Below are positions 34,063 through 42,106 of a DNA stretch of 64,000 nucleotides, piece after piece. The translations under genes were made by a program, and so were the position numbers. The notes under the pieces were generated by a model. The model saw only the letters and a list, made by a program, of their open reading frames with translations. It was not told where the DNA came from and did no database searches. Numbering within the stretch: position 1 is the first letter of the stretch; each line of letters begins with the position of its first letter. This DNA comes from Candidatus Barnesiella excrementigallinarum (GTDB lineage Bacteria; Bacteroidota; Bacteroidia; Bacteroidales; Barnesiellaceae), in the NCBI GenBank assembly GCA_019114445.1, contig DXFL01000010.1:1-64000 (forward strand), in the 5' to 3' direction.

Positions 34063-35400
34063 ATGAATGTAAAGAGAAGTAAGGCAGAATGGCTGCGCCG
34101 TTATGCCAGTTTTGTGGTTATCCTTTTTGTAATAGCTTTTGGTACATCTTTGTCTATCCGAGCCAACCTCGGTTCGTCGCCCATCTCGGCTCCTCCCTAT
34201 ATCCTGTCGCTTATTCCCGGTATGCAGCTTACGATGGGGCAGTTGACTATATGTATGCACGTATTTTTCATTTCGATGCAAGTTTTGTTACTGCGCAAAA
34301 ATTTCGAGAAACGCCAGTATGCCCAAATATTGGTCTCTTTCCTGTTTGGATTTTATACCGACTTGACCATGTGGCTGACGGGCTTTTTGCAAGTCCCGTT
34401 CGATATGAACCCGTTGGTGGGTTATCCGTTGCGATTTGTCGAGTTGCTCATCGGTGGAGCCATATTGGCATTCGGTATTGCCTGCGAAGTGCGTTGCGAC
34501 TCGTTAATGCTTGCCGGTGAAGGCTTTCCATTAGCCATTTCCAAAACCTTGAATAAGGATTTTGGAAAGGTGAAAATTTGTACCGATACATTTTTGGTAA
34601 CTGTCGGCATGATTTTTATGTTTATCTATTTCGGCCGGTGGAGTTGGGAGATGGTAGGCGTAGGAACTTTGGTGTCGATGTTTTATGTAGGACTTATGGT
34701 GCGGGTATTTTCCCCTCATATCGGGTGGCTCGACAAAATTTTTATTCCCAAAGCAGAACGGGCGGCCGCTGTGGCTCTTACTGGCGACGAGTGGAACGGG
34801 AACCGTATTATTACCATAGCCCGTATGTATGGAAGTGGAGGAAATGCCGTGGGCGAGGAGGTGGCACGTCGGTTGGGGTGTCCCTGTTACAATCGGCAGA
34901 TTATCGACCAAACTGCCCGGCAGATGGGATACACTACCGATTTCGTGGAAGCGAACGAGCAAAACCTTTCGACCGGCCGTTTGTGGGAATTGATATTTGC
35001 CGATAGCGGTATTCCCGCGTCGATGAATCCGTCGAAAGAAGATGCCATCTATGTAAGCCAAAGTCGTACCATTCGCGAGTTGGCACATAACAGTCCGTGT
35101 GTAATTATCGGGCGTTTGGGTAACTGGATACTCCGCGACGACCCTCATGTGTTGCGGGTCTTTATTATGTCGGGGCGTGATTTTGCCGTGAAACAGATTG
35201 TAGAGAAACTTCACCTCTCGGAGGAGGAGGCCGCCAAGAAAATCGAGCGGGTGAATACCGGTCGAGCCAACCATTATTGGCACTATACCGGTAAGCAATG
35301 GACCGATATCGGCGGTTACGATATAGTTGTCAATACCGAACGCACCGGTATCGATGGCGCCGTGGATATGATTTTGCGTGCGGCTCAACAGATAAAGTAA
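34063..35400 (+). CDS. YitT/YczE-like membrane domain fused to a cytidylate-kinase-like domain
   Basis: The 445-residue protein (ATG at 34063) has an N-terminal membrane part of about six hydrophobic segments (about 13-225, with FGTSLSIRANLGSSPISAPPY as in YczE/DUF6198 proteins). The C-terminal part is a cytidylate-kinase-like P-loop domain (about 247-445, IARMYGSGGNAVGEEVARRLG at 252-272, and a GRLGNWIL segment). The kinase part should lie in the cytoplasm. What the membrane part transports, and what the kinase part phosphorylates, are unknown. A CMP kinase for nucleotide supply is usually a separate soluble protein. Confidence 0.82.
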   Translation: MNVKRSKAEWLRRYASFVVILFVIAFGTSLSIRANLGSSPISAPPYILSLIPGMQLTMGQLTICMHVFFISMQVLLLRKNFEKRQYAQILVSFLFGFYTDLTMWLTGFLQVPFDMNPLVGYPLRFVELLIGGAILAFGIACEVRCDSLMLAGEGFPLAISKTLNKDFGKVKICTDTFLVTVGMIFMFIYFGRWSWEMVGVGTLVSMFYVGLMVRVFSPHIGWLDKIFIPKAERAAAVALTGDEWNGNRIITIARMYGSGGNAVGEEVARRLGCPCYNRQIIDQTARQMGYTTDFVEANEQNLSTGRLWELIFADSGIPASMNPSKEDAIYVSQSRTIRELAHNSPCVIIGRLGNWILRDDPHVLRVFIMSGRDFAVKQIVEKLHLSEEEAAKKIERVNTGRANHYWHYTGKQWTDIGGYDIVVNTERTGIDGAVDMILRAAQQIK

Positions 35401-35417
35401 AAAATATATGGGTAAAG

Positions 35418-35462
35418 AAAGGGTGCTGTCCTCAAAATAGATTTTGGGGGTAGCACTCTTTT
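35418..35462 (+). terminator. Terminator after the YitT-kinase gene
   Basis: An imperfect hairpin of about 20 bp (AAAGGGTGCT... with AGCACTCTTTT) begins 18 bases after the stop codon and ends in a T-run. Confidence 0.75.
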
Positions 35463-35618
35463 GGTGTGGAATATTGGAGATGGGAAAGGGGGTATGGCGG
35501 CCTTTTTGTGCCTTATCAATAAGAGTAAAGTGGAGGGTATTGTCGGTTTAGGCTACCCTTTGGCTACCTGTAAAAAACAAATAGAGCTGAAAATCAAAAG
35601 ATTAACAGCTCTATTGTG

Positions 35619-35702
35619 TACCCGAAGGGGGACTTGAACCCCCACAGCTGCAATAGCCAAAGGATTTTAAGTCCTTCGTGTCTACCATTCCACCATTCGG
35701 GC
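35619..35702 (-). tRNA. tRNA-Leu (anticodon TAA)
   Basis: The minus strand folds as a class II tRNA: acceptor GCCCGAA with TTCGGGT (one G-U pair), anticodon loop CTTAAAA with TAA, a long variable arm, and T-arm loop TTCAAGT. CCA is not encoded. It is second in a two-tRNA transcript. Confidence 0.95.
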
Positions 35703-35710
35703 AGCCTTGG

Positions 35711-35783
35711 AGCGAAAAACGGGACTCGAACCCGCGACCCCAACCTTGGCAAGGTTGTGCTCTACCAACTGAGCTATTTTCGC
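35711..35783 (-). tRNA. tRNA-Gly (anticodon GCC)
   Basis: A 73-base cloverleaf on the minus strand: acceptor GCGAAAA with TTTTCGC, anticodon loop TTGCCAA, T-loop TTCGAGT, discriminator T. CCA is not encoded. It is first in the two-tRNA transcript. Confidence 0.96.
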
Positions 35784-35794
35784 AGTTGCGAGTG

Positions 35795-35824
35795 CAAAGA
35801 TAAAATGCTTTTTTGGTTCTGCAA
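35795..35824 (-). promoter_or_regulatory. Promoter of the tRNA-Gly/tRNA-Leu transcript
   Basis: The minus strand reads TATCTTTG (35802-35795) with TTG (35824-35822) 19 bp upstream. The tRNA begins 11 bases downstream of the -7 box. Confidence 0.85.
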
Positions 35825-35867
35825 AATTACAGCTCGAAAAATCGTTAACACTTTTATTTACTTGTTG

Positions 35868-35905
35868 GCGTTTTACCGATAATTTTCGAGGACAGCGTTT
35901 TACCG
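35868..35905. repeat. Pair of 11-bp direct repeats
   Basis: GCGTTTTACCG occurs at 35868-35878 and 35895-35905, 27 bp apart, between the tRNA promoter and the end of the Rieske-like gene. Purpose unknown; may be chance. Confidence 0.4.
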
Positions 35906-35937
35906 GGAAAGCCAAAATTGTGTCAAAGTGGTCGGAA

Positions 35938-36426
35938 TTAACGGAATATCAACTGTCCGCCAGCGGTTCCGTAAGGGGCAATTTGATAGCTTTGCAGGAA
36001 GTATCGACCCTCTTGTGCCGCTCCGGTCATGGGGGCACCGGTCGAGATGTCGTAGGTGGAGCCGCATTTGGGGCATCGCAGGCAGAGGTTTTCTTCGTCG
36101 AATTCGATGCGTATGTTGGAGTTTATCTCCACGGGACAGCAGAGGTCGTAGACAAAGGGTACGGCGTGTTCGTTGGTGACGAGCATGAGGCCGCCATATC
36201 CGGTGGCCGACGATAGGGTGTAGGGAAATCCTGTGGGGATTTTTTGACTGAGAATGAATCGCCGGTGTATAAAACTGCCGCTTACTCCGTATTGGTTCCA
36301 CATGGCTTGGCTGGCAAACTCTACTCGTACGGCTGCGGCGGGTATGCGGTCGCGGTCGCCTCTGTCGCAACAAATGGAGGTGATGGTTATGATAAGGAGC
36401 AGAAGGATTTGTACACTCTTTTTCAT
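35938..36426 (-). CDS. Rieske-like lipoprotein with four-cysteine metal site
   Basis: The 162-residue protein has a lipoprotein signal (SICC, Cys19 or Cys20). The C-terminal half has a Rieske-like layout, DLCCPVE (Cys96, Cys97) then LRCPKCGSTYDISTG (Cys118, Cys121) about 20 residues later, but the two histidines of true Rieske [2Fe-2S] sites (CxH and CxxH) are absent. It may bind zinc or a cluster through cysteines only. The gene overlaps the upstream aldo/keto reductase gene by four bases (ATGA) and ends the operon. Function unknown. Confidence 0.7.
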   Translation of the reverse strand: MKKSVQILLLLIITITSICCDRGDRDRIPAAAVRVEFASQAMWNQYGVSGSFIHRRFILSQKIPTGFPYTLSSATGYGGLMLVTNEHAVPFVYDLCCPVEINSNIRIEFDEENLCLRCPKCGSTYDISTGAPMTGAAQEGRYFLQSYQIAPYGTAGGQLIFR

Positions 36427-37415
36427 GCCAAAATATCGTCGATAAGTTTTATCTCGGTGGGGGTGAGTACAAGGTTTTCGGTGGTGTGCAGGGAGCCTTT
36501 CAGTTGGTCGAGGTTACGTGCGCCTACGATTACACTGCTTACTTCGTCCCGACGCAGTACCCACGACAGCGCCAACTGCGAAATCGTTTGTCCTCGTTCG
36601 TCGGCAATGGCTTTCAACCGGGTTACCCGTTCGATCTTTTCGGGGGTGACGTCGGTGGTTTTCAAATACCCTTCGGGGCGTGCCGCCCGCGAGTCGGCCG
36701 GTATGCCGTGGAGGTATTTGTCGCTGAGTATGCCTTGTGCCAAAGGCGAGAATGCCACGACCCCGATGCCTTTGGCGCTGCATATTTGCAAGTGTTGTTC
36801 TTCTACATGGCGGTCGAACATATTGTACCGGTCTTGATAGGCCAGACAAGGTATGCCGGCTTCGTGCAGGTAGTTGAGTGCGTAGAGCAGCTTTTCGATG
36901 GGGTATTTGGAGAGCCCTATGTAGAGCGCTTTGCCTTGTCGCACAATGTCGACGAGTGCCTGCATGGTTTCGTCGATGGGGGTGAAACCGTCGTAACGGT
37001 GGCTGTAAAAGAGGTCGACATAGTCGAGATTCATGCGTCGCAAACTTTGGTCGATACTGGCCATGAGGTTTTTGCGCGAGCTGTTGCCTCCGTAGGGACC
37101 GGCCCACATTTCGTGACCGGCTTTCGAGGTGATGAACATTTCGTCGCGGTGTGCGGCGAAGCATTGTTTCATCATGCGGCCGAAGTTCTCTTCGGCACTG
37201 CCGGCGGGAGGGCCGTAGTTATTGGCTAAATCGAAGTGGCATATACCGTGGTCGAAAGCATATTTTACCATTTCGAGGCAGGCGGCATAGTTGTCGATGT
37301 GGCCGAAATTGTGCCAAAATCCCAGCGATATGGCTGGCAGTTGTATGCCGCTGTTCCCGCAACGGCGATATGTCATTCCATTGGTATAACGGTCTTGTTG
37401 AGGCTTGTAGTCCAT
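36423..37415 (-). CDS. Aldo/keto reductase (YghZ/Gpr-like)
   Basis: The 330-residue cytoplasmic protein has the aldo/keto reductase tetrad in its usual places: Asp and Tyr in FDLANNYGPP, Lys in FITSKAGHEMW and His in DLFYSHRYD. The MWAGPYG segment and the length match the YghZ (L-glyceraldehyde 3-phosphate reductase/methylglyoxal reductase) group and the Kv-beta-like subfamily. It lies 13 bases after argH and overlaps the Rieske-like gene. It probably detoxifies small aldehydes with NADPH; its place in the operon does not explain a link to arginine synthesis. Confidence 0.88.
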   Translation of the reverse strand: MDYKPQQDRYTNGMTYRRCGNSGIQLPAISLGFWHNFGHIDNYAACLEMVKYAFDHGICHFDLANNYGPPAGSAEENFGRMMKQCFAAHRDEMFITSKAGHEMWAGPYGGNSSRKNLMASIDQSLRRMNLDYVDLFYSHRYDGFTPIDETMQALVDIVRQGKALYIGLSKYPIEKLLYALNYLHEAGIPCLAYQDRYNMFDRHVEEQHLQICSAKGIGVVAFSPLAQGILSDKYLHGIPADSRAARPEGYLKTTDVTPEKIERVTRLKAIADERGQTISQLALSWVLRRDEVSSVIVGARNLDQLKGSLHTTENLVLTPTEIKLIDDILA

Positions 37416-37428
37416 GACGTTATTGTTT

Positions 37429-38769
37429 TTATCGACCCAAAAGCCGGGCTTCGGCCTTTTCTATCCGGTCGAATTGGAAACTGTCGAGTGTTTGCTGCAT
37501 GAGTGCGACGATACGGTCGTTGCACAAGTTGCCTATGCTGCCTTCGTGGGTATGGCGAATGTTTTTGTCGGGCACGAATTGCCCGGCTTCGATTTCCAGT
37601 CCCACCTGCTTGTAAGCGTCGCGGAATGGGATTCCCTGTTGTACCCGGCGGTTTACCTCTTCGACGCTGAACATATAGTCGTATCGGCTGTCGTTGAGAA
37701 TGGTTTCGTTGACTTTGATTTGCGACATCATCAGTTCGACCATGTGCAAACAATCTTCCAACTCGTCGAATGCGGGGAGGAACAGCTCTTTGATGATTTG
37801 CAGATCCCTGAAATAGCCCGAAGGCAAGTTGTTGGCAATGAGCGTAATTTGGTAGGGTAACGACTGTATTTTGTTGCACTTGGCCCGGGTTAATTCGAAT
37901 ACGTCGGGGTTCTTCTTGTGAGGCATGATGCTCGACCCGGTGGTAAAGGCATCGGGCAGTTTGATGAAGGCGAAGTTTTGCGAATTGTAGAGGCAGGCGT
38001 CGAAAGCCAGTTTGGCCAAAGTAGAGGCTATCGAGGCGATGGCCGAGGCGACGATACGTTCGGTTTTTCCCCGTCCCATTTGGGCATACACGACATTGTA
38101 GTCCATCGATTCGAAACCGAGACTGTCGGTGGTTTGCGTGCGGTTGAGCGGGAAGGAAGAGCCGTATCCGGCAGCCGATCCCAACGGATTGCGGTTGCAT
38201 ACCCGGTAGGCGGCTTGCACGACGACAAGGTCGTCGACCAAACTTTCGGCATAGGCGGCAAACCACAGCCCGAACGACGAGGGCATAGCCACTTGCAAGT
38301 GGGTATATCCCGGCATGAGGACCTGTTTGTATTTTTCGCTTTGTGCAATGAGTGTATCGAAGAGCTTGGCCGTTTTTTCTACAATCTGCCGCAGCCGGGC
38401 CCGGGTGAAGAGTTTGAGATCGACCAGCACTTGGTCGTTGCGCGAGCGTCCGCTATGGATTTTTTTCCCGATGTCGCCCAATCGGCGGGTCAACATCAGC
38501 TCCACTTGCGAATGCACGTCCTCGACACCCTCTTCGATGACAAATTTCCCCGATTCGGTATCGCGATAGATGTTGCGCAATTCGGCGGTGAGTATTTCCA
38601 ACTCTTCGGCCGTAAGCAACCCGATGGATTGCAGCATGGCAATGTGTGCCAGCGACCCCAAGATGTCGTAGGGCGCCAAGTATAAATCCATTTCACGATC
38701 CCTGCCCACGGTGAATTGTTCCACTTCGCGGTCTACCTGAACCGATTTTTCCCAAAGTTTTTGCGCCAT
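37429..38769 (-). CDS. argH: Argininosuccinate lyase
   Basis: The 446-residue cytoplasmic enzyme belongs to the fumarase/aspartase superfamily. The signature GSSIMPHKKNPD is present, as are HSGRSRNDQ and the TAEELEILTAEL region typical of ArgH. It splits argininosuccinate into arginine and fumarate, the last step of arginine synthesis. No other arg genes are nearby. It lies in a minus-strand run with pyrE and the SRPBCC gene upstream and an aldo/keto reductase downstream. Confidence 0.96.
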   Translation of the reverse strand: MAQKLWEKSVQVDREVEQFTVGRDREMDLYLAPYDILGSLAHIAMLQSIGLLTAEELEILTAELRNIYRDTESGKFVIEEGVEDVHSQVELMLTRRLGDIGKKIHSGRSRNDQVLVDLKLFTRARLRQIVEKTAKLFDTLIAQSEKYKQVLMPGYTHLQVAMPSSFGLWFAAYAESLVDDLVVVQAAYRVCNRNPLGSAAGYGSSFPLNRTQTTDSLGFESMDYNVVYAQMGRGKTERIVASAIASIASTLAKLAFDACLYNSQNFAFIKLPDAFTTGSSIMPHKKNPDVFELTRAKCNKIQSLPYQITLIANNLPSGYFRDLQIIKELFLPAFDELEDCLHMVELMMSQIKVNETILNDSRYDYMFSVEEVNRRVQQGIPFRDAYKQVGLEIEAGQFVPDKNIRHTHEGSIGNLCNDRIVALMQQTLDSFQFDRIEKAEARLLGR

Positions 38770-38825
38770 TCGAATTGCGTTTTTATTGTCGTGAAAAAGA
38801 GTTCTTTGTATGCAAGTCCTCCGGT

Positions 38826-39248
38826 TTATTCATAAGGGAGGACAACCAGCATATCGGCCATTTTGTCGATACCCTCTTGCAAGGGTTTGGAAACCATCGG
38901 CTTGATGAACGGATTCAATTCGGCTTTCACGGTAATGCGCGAGGCCGTTTCGTTTTCGCCGGTAGCGACGAATTGTATCCACAAGTTGAGGGGTAACGGC
39001 GAGTTTTCGGCTTCGAACTTGATGGTTTTGTTGGGTTCCCGGTCTATGATACGGAACGTGATGGCTCCTATGGGATTTACTTCGATCGAAAGGCTGTCGC
39101 GGTCGTAGCCTTTGATTTTGAGTTTGTCGTTTCCGGGAGCGTTCAGAAACCCGCTGAACCGGTCGAGATTCGAGAGGTCCGACAAGAGGTTGAATACCCG
39201 TTCGGCCGAATGGGCTATCCGCACGGTTTTGCTTTCGAATGTGGTCAT
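38826..39248 (-). CDS. SRPBCC (START-like) domain protein
   Basis: The 140-residue protein begins at the ATG at 39248, which overlaps the pyrE stop (ATGA). It has the polyketide-cyclase/SRPBCC fold pattern: SAERVFNLLSDLSNLDRF at the start and a long C-terminal helix (MVSKPLQEGIDKMADM). Such proteins bind hydrophobic ligands; no catalytic residues can be assigned. Translational coupling to pyrE is conserved in many Bacteroidales as far as I recall, but its role is unknown. Confidence 0.8.
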   Translation of the reverse strand: MTTFESKTVRIAHSAERVFNLLSDLSNLDRFSGFLNAPGNDKLKIKGYDRDSLSIEVNPIGAITFRIIDREPNKTIKFEAENSPLPLNLWIQFVATGENETASRITVKAELNPFIKPMVSKPLQEGIDKMADMLVVLPYE

Positions 39249-39898
39249 ACCGCAGAGGTGTTGTTGGGGCCTTGCCAACTTGCGGGGTCTTTGCGCCACT
39301 CCTGCAAGGTTTCAAGGTCTTCGGGTTTGATATAATTGGTTTCCAGCGCGGTTTCGAGCATGGCATTGTAGTTGCTGAGTGTAATTAACTCTACTTGTGC
39401 AGCTTTGAATTTGCGGGCGGCTACGGGGAATCCATACGTGAAGATGGCTACCATGCCAATGACTTCGCAGCCGGCATTGCGTATGGCCTCGACAGCTTTC
39501 AGGCTGCTGCCGCCGGTAGAGATGAGGTCTTCGATAACAACCACTTTTTGTCCCGGTTTCAAGTTCCCTTCGATAAGGTTTTCCAATCCGTGGTCTTTCG
39601 GTGCAGAACGAACATAGACATAAGGCAGACCCAGCGTGTCGGCTACCAATGCACCTTGTGCGATGGCACCTGTGGCTACGCCGGCGATAGCGTCGGCATT
39701 ACCGAAGTTTTCCATGATTACCCGGCAAAGCTCTACTTTGATGAAGGAGCGAACTTCGGGGTAGGAGAGGGTTCGGCGATTGTCGGTGTAAATGGGTGAA
39801 TTCCAACCGGATGCCCAAACAAAAGGATTTTCGGGCTGTAATTTGATGGCTCTGATTTTCAACAGTTTTTCAGCCAATAATCGTTCTACCGTTTTCAT
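39245..39898 (-). CDS. pyrE: Orotate phosphoribosyltransferase
   Basis: The 217-residue enzyme (ATG at 39898; an earlier frame start lies inside the promoter) has the PRPP-binding motif VVVIEDLISTGGSS and the N-terminal FVWASGWNSPIYTDNR that contacts orotate. It makes OMP from orotate and PRPP in pyrimidine synthesis. A -7 box, TACCTTTG, lies on the minus strand at 39936-39929, which places the transcript start near 39922. Confidence 0.95.
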   Translation of the reverse strand: MKTVERLLAEKLLKIRAIKLQPENPFVWASGWNSPIYTDNRRTLSYPEVRSFIKVELCRVIMENFGNADAIAGVATGAIAQGALVADTLGLPYVYVRSAPKDHGLENLIEGNLKPGQKVVVIEDLISTGGSSLKAVEAIRNAGCEVIGMVAIFTYGFPVAARKFKAAQVELITLSNYNAMLETALETNYIKPEDLETLQEWRKDPASWQGPNNTSAV

Positions 39899-39928
39899 GA
39901 GGAATAAAGTTTTGTGTATTTCGACAGA

Positions 39929-39936
39929 CAAAGGTA
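39929..39936 (-). promoter_or_regulatory. -7 box of the pyrE operon
   Basis: The minus strand reads TACCTTTG, a match to TAnnTTTG, 31 bases before the pyrE start. No TTG is found at the -33 place. Confidence 0.55.
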
Positions 39937-39985
39937 TGAAAAATAGCAGAGAAATAGTTGAGCCGCAGGTGAAAAATATGAAATT

Positions 39986-40681
39986 TTAAGGCACAGCGGC
40001 GAGGGTGAGACAACTGATACGGGGATTGCCGCACGCATAAAGGGCTTGGGCGCAGGAGAGCAGGGTGGCTCCTGTGGTTATTACATCGTCTATGAGTAAG
40101 ATATGTCGGCCGGTCAGGTCGATTCCGGGGGCTGTTTCGTAAGCGGAGTGTGTGTCGAGCCAGCGGTCGTAAACGCCTTTGCGGGTTTGCGACTGGGCGT
40201 CGCGGGTGTGACGCAGCCAGTCGGTGCGGAGTTCTATCCCTGTGGCTTGTTCCACTCCGAGGGCAATCCATTCGCTTTGGTTATATCCTCGACGGCGCAG
40301 TTTGGCGGGGTGTAGAGGGACGGGTACCAACGTGTCGATACTTTCGAAAAAATGCGAGGGCAGCAGCTCTCGGGCATATATTTCGCCCATGATACGGCCG
40401 CACTGTTTTCCACCATGATATTTGATATGGTGGATCAGTTGTCGGGCATCGCCGGGAGAGGTAAAAAAGAAAAAGGCGGCACACCGTTCGATAGGAGCTT
40501 TCGCGAAGAAAAGTTGCGCCATAGGACTGAACGGGTCGAGGTGGTAGCCGGTACGGGGAAGTCGTTGCAAGCAGGTGATACACACGCCTTGTTCGCCGCG
40601 GTTGAGAGCCCGGTGGCAAATCGGGCAAAGCCGGGGGAAGAACAGGTCGGCAAGATCGTGCAGGAACGAGAACTGTTTCAT
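39986..40681 (-). CDS. comF: ComF family phosphoribosyltransferase-like protein
   Basis: The 231-residue protein has an N-terminal zinc finger (CPICHRALNRGEQGVCITC) and a C-terminal phosphoribosyltransferase domain with the LLIDDVITTGAT motif, the ComFC/GntX layout. ComF proteins take part in DNA uptake or utilisation in competent bacteria. It starts within the end of recX (4-base overlap), so recX-comF are coupled. Confidence 0.9.
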   Translation of the reverse strand: MKQFSFLHDLADLFFPRLCPICHRALNRGEQGVCITCLQRLPRTGYHLDPFSPMAQLFFAKAPIERCAAFFFFTSPGDARQLIHHIKYHGGKQCGRIMGEIYARELLPSHFFESIDTLVPVPLHPAKLRRRGYNQSEWIALGVEQATGIELRTDWLRHTRDAQSQTRKGVYDRWLDTHSAYETAPGIDLTGRHILLIDDVITTGATLLSCAQALYACGNPRISCLTLAAVP

Positions 40682-41145
40682 GGGAGAATCTCCTTGATGG
40701 CTTTGAAAATGAGGTCGCTCTCGAATCCCCGTGAGGCGGCGAACCGGAAAAGTTTGGCCCGGCGCGTTTCGGGATTTTCGTCGGTGATCGACCGGGATTT
40801 CTCTTGGAGCAAGTCGGTCAGTCGTGTGGTGTATAGTTCGTTGTCGATATGCGAAAGGGCATGGGCGATGAGGTGCCCCGGTATTCGTTTTTGTTGCAGG
40901 GCATAGCTCATTTTTATTCGTCCCCAGCCGGCAAAGCGGAATTTGTCCCGGACAAAGGCGATAGCATATCGCTCTTCGTCGATAAATCGTTCGTGGACTA
41001 ACCGCTCGATAATAGTCTGGGTGTCGGTTGTCCCGATTCCCCAGCGGGTCAGTTTCTGCCGGATATCGTCGATACAGTGTTCCGAGGAAGAACAGAGGGC
41101 GGCAGCCCGGTGAAGGGCTTCGGGTGGAGTTAGTGTCTTAGCCAT
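40678..41145 (-). CDS. recX: Regulatory protein RecX
   Basis: The 155-residue protein matches RecX by its three-helix repeats and the motifs RLVHERFIDEERYAIAFVRDKFRFAGWGRIKMSYALQQKRI-like segment (about 48-88). RecX inhibits RecA filament growth and ATPase. Length is usual for the family. It overlaps prmC by eight bases and comF by four, forming a tight prmC-recX-comF unit. No recA is in the window. Confidence 0.9.
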   Translation of the reverse strand: MAKTLTPPEALHRAAALCSSSEHCIDDIRQKLTRWGIGTTDTQTIIERLVHERFIDEERYAIAFVRDKFRFAGWGRIKMSYALQQKRIPGHLIAHALSHIDNELYTTRLTDLLQEKSRSITDENPETRRAKLFRFAASRGFESDLIFKAIKEILP

Positions 41146-41998
41146 TTCGAAGAGGTTTTATGGTAGCAATAAAGCGATCTTTCCCGTACAGGTCTTTGAT
41201 GATTTCGACCGATTCATAGCCCGTTTCTTCGAGCATACGGGCGCAGTTCGCACCCTGAGTTTCGTTTATTTCGAAATAGAGTTTCCCTCCCGGCGTTAAG
41301 AGTTGTATCCCGTCGCGAGCTATTTTTTCGTAAAACAGGAGTGGTGATTCATCGGGGACGAAAAGAGCCTCGTGCGGTTCGTAACCCAATACGTTCTCGC
41401 ACATGGCAGCCTGCTCGCTTTGTCGGATATAAGGCGGGTTGCTCACGATGATGTCGAGCGATTCGGCTTCGGCCTCCGTAACGGTGTAGAGGAGAATGTC
41501 GCGTTGGATAAAGTTTACAGGGGCGTTGTGTTTCTGCGCATTGCGTTGGGCTATGCGAAGGGCATCGGCCGAAATATCCCAAGCCTCGACGCGGCAAAGC
41601 GGTAAGGCCAACGCCAAAGTGACGGCTATACACCCGCTGCCTGTCCCCAAATCGGCTATCCGCAGCGGTGTGTCGCCGTTCTCTCGAATCACCCGGGTTA
41701 CCAACTCCCCGGTTTCGGGGCGGGGAATGAGTACACCGGGCGCTACATCGAACCGGTAGCCGCAAAAATCGGTGTAGCCCAAAATGTATTGAATGGGCTC
41801 TTGTCGGACGAGCCGTCGGGCTATACTTTCGATTTTTAGGTGCATATCCTCAGATAAAATCGTATCTTTGTGGAGCAGAATGTCGGAGGGCGAGTAGTTG
41901 CACAAAGCCTCGAAAATCATTCGGGTAATCCCGGTGATTTCGCCGGCGGGATAAAGTCCGCTCAATTTGTGCCTCAGCAGGTCGATGCTTTGTTGCAT
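41138..41998 (-). CDS. prmC: Release factor glutamine methyltransferase
   Basis: I use the ATG at 41998 (286 residues) because it matches the usual start (MQQSIDLLRHKLSG). The enzyme has the N-terminal helical domain, the SAM-binding ADLGTGSGCIAVTLA motif and the signature NPPYI for binding the target glutamine. It methylates the GGQ glutamine of RF1 and RF2. It is divergent from ribD. Confidence 0.95.
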   Translation of the reverse strand: MQQSIDLLRHKLSGLYPAGEITGITRMIFEALCNYSPSDILLHKDTILSEDMHLKIESIARRLVRQEPIQYILGYTDFCGYRFDVAPGVLIPRPETGELVTRVIRENGDTPLRIADLGTGSGCIAVTLALALPLCRVEAWDISADALRIAQRNAQKHNAPVNFIQRDILLYTVTEAEAESLDIIVSNPPYIRQSEQAAMCENVLGYEPHEALFVPDESPLLFYEKIARDGIQLLTPGGKLYFEINETQGANCARMLEETGYESVEIIKDLYGKDRFIATIKPLRNG

Positions 41999-42080
41999 AA
42001 GAATGGTTTTATCGTAAAACGGAGTTTCCGGCGGTGTTGGTTCCGGTACAATCCGGGGTGTCGCTCCTCGCAATTCTGTA

Positions 42081-42088
42081 CAAAGGTA
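42081..42088 (-). promoter_or_regulatory. -7 box of the prmC operon
   Basis: The minus strand reads TACCTTTG, matching TAnnTTTG, about 83 bases before the chosen prmC start. No clear -33 is present. Confidence 0.45.
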
Positions 42089-42106
42089 AATAAAAAAGTT
42101 TGAGAT

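Noticed and set aside
42074-42106. A possible FMN riboswitch before ribD
   Set aside because: The gap between the divergent prmC promoter region and ribD is far too short to hold an RFN element.
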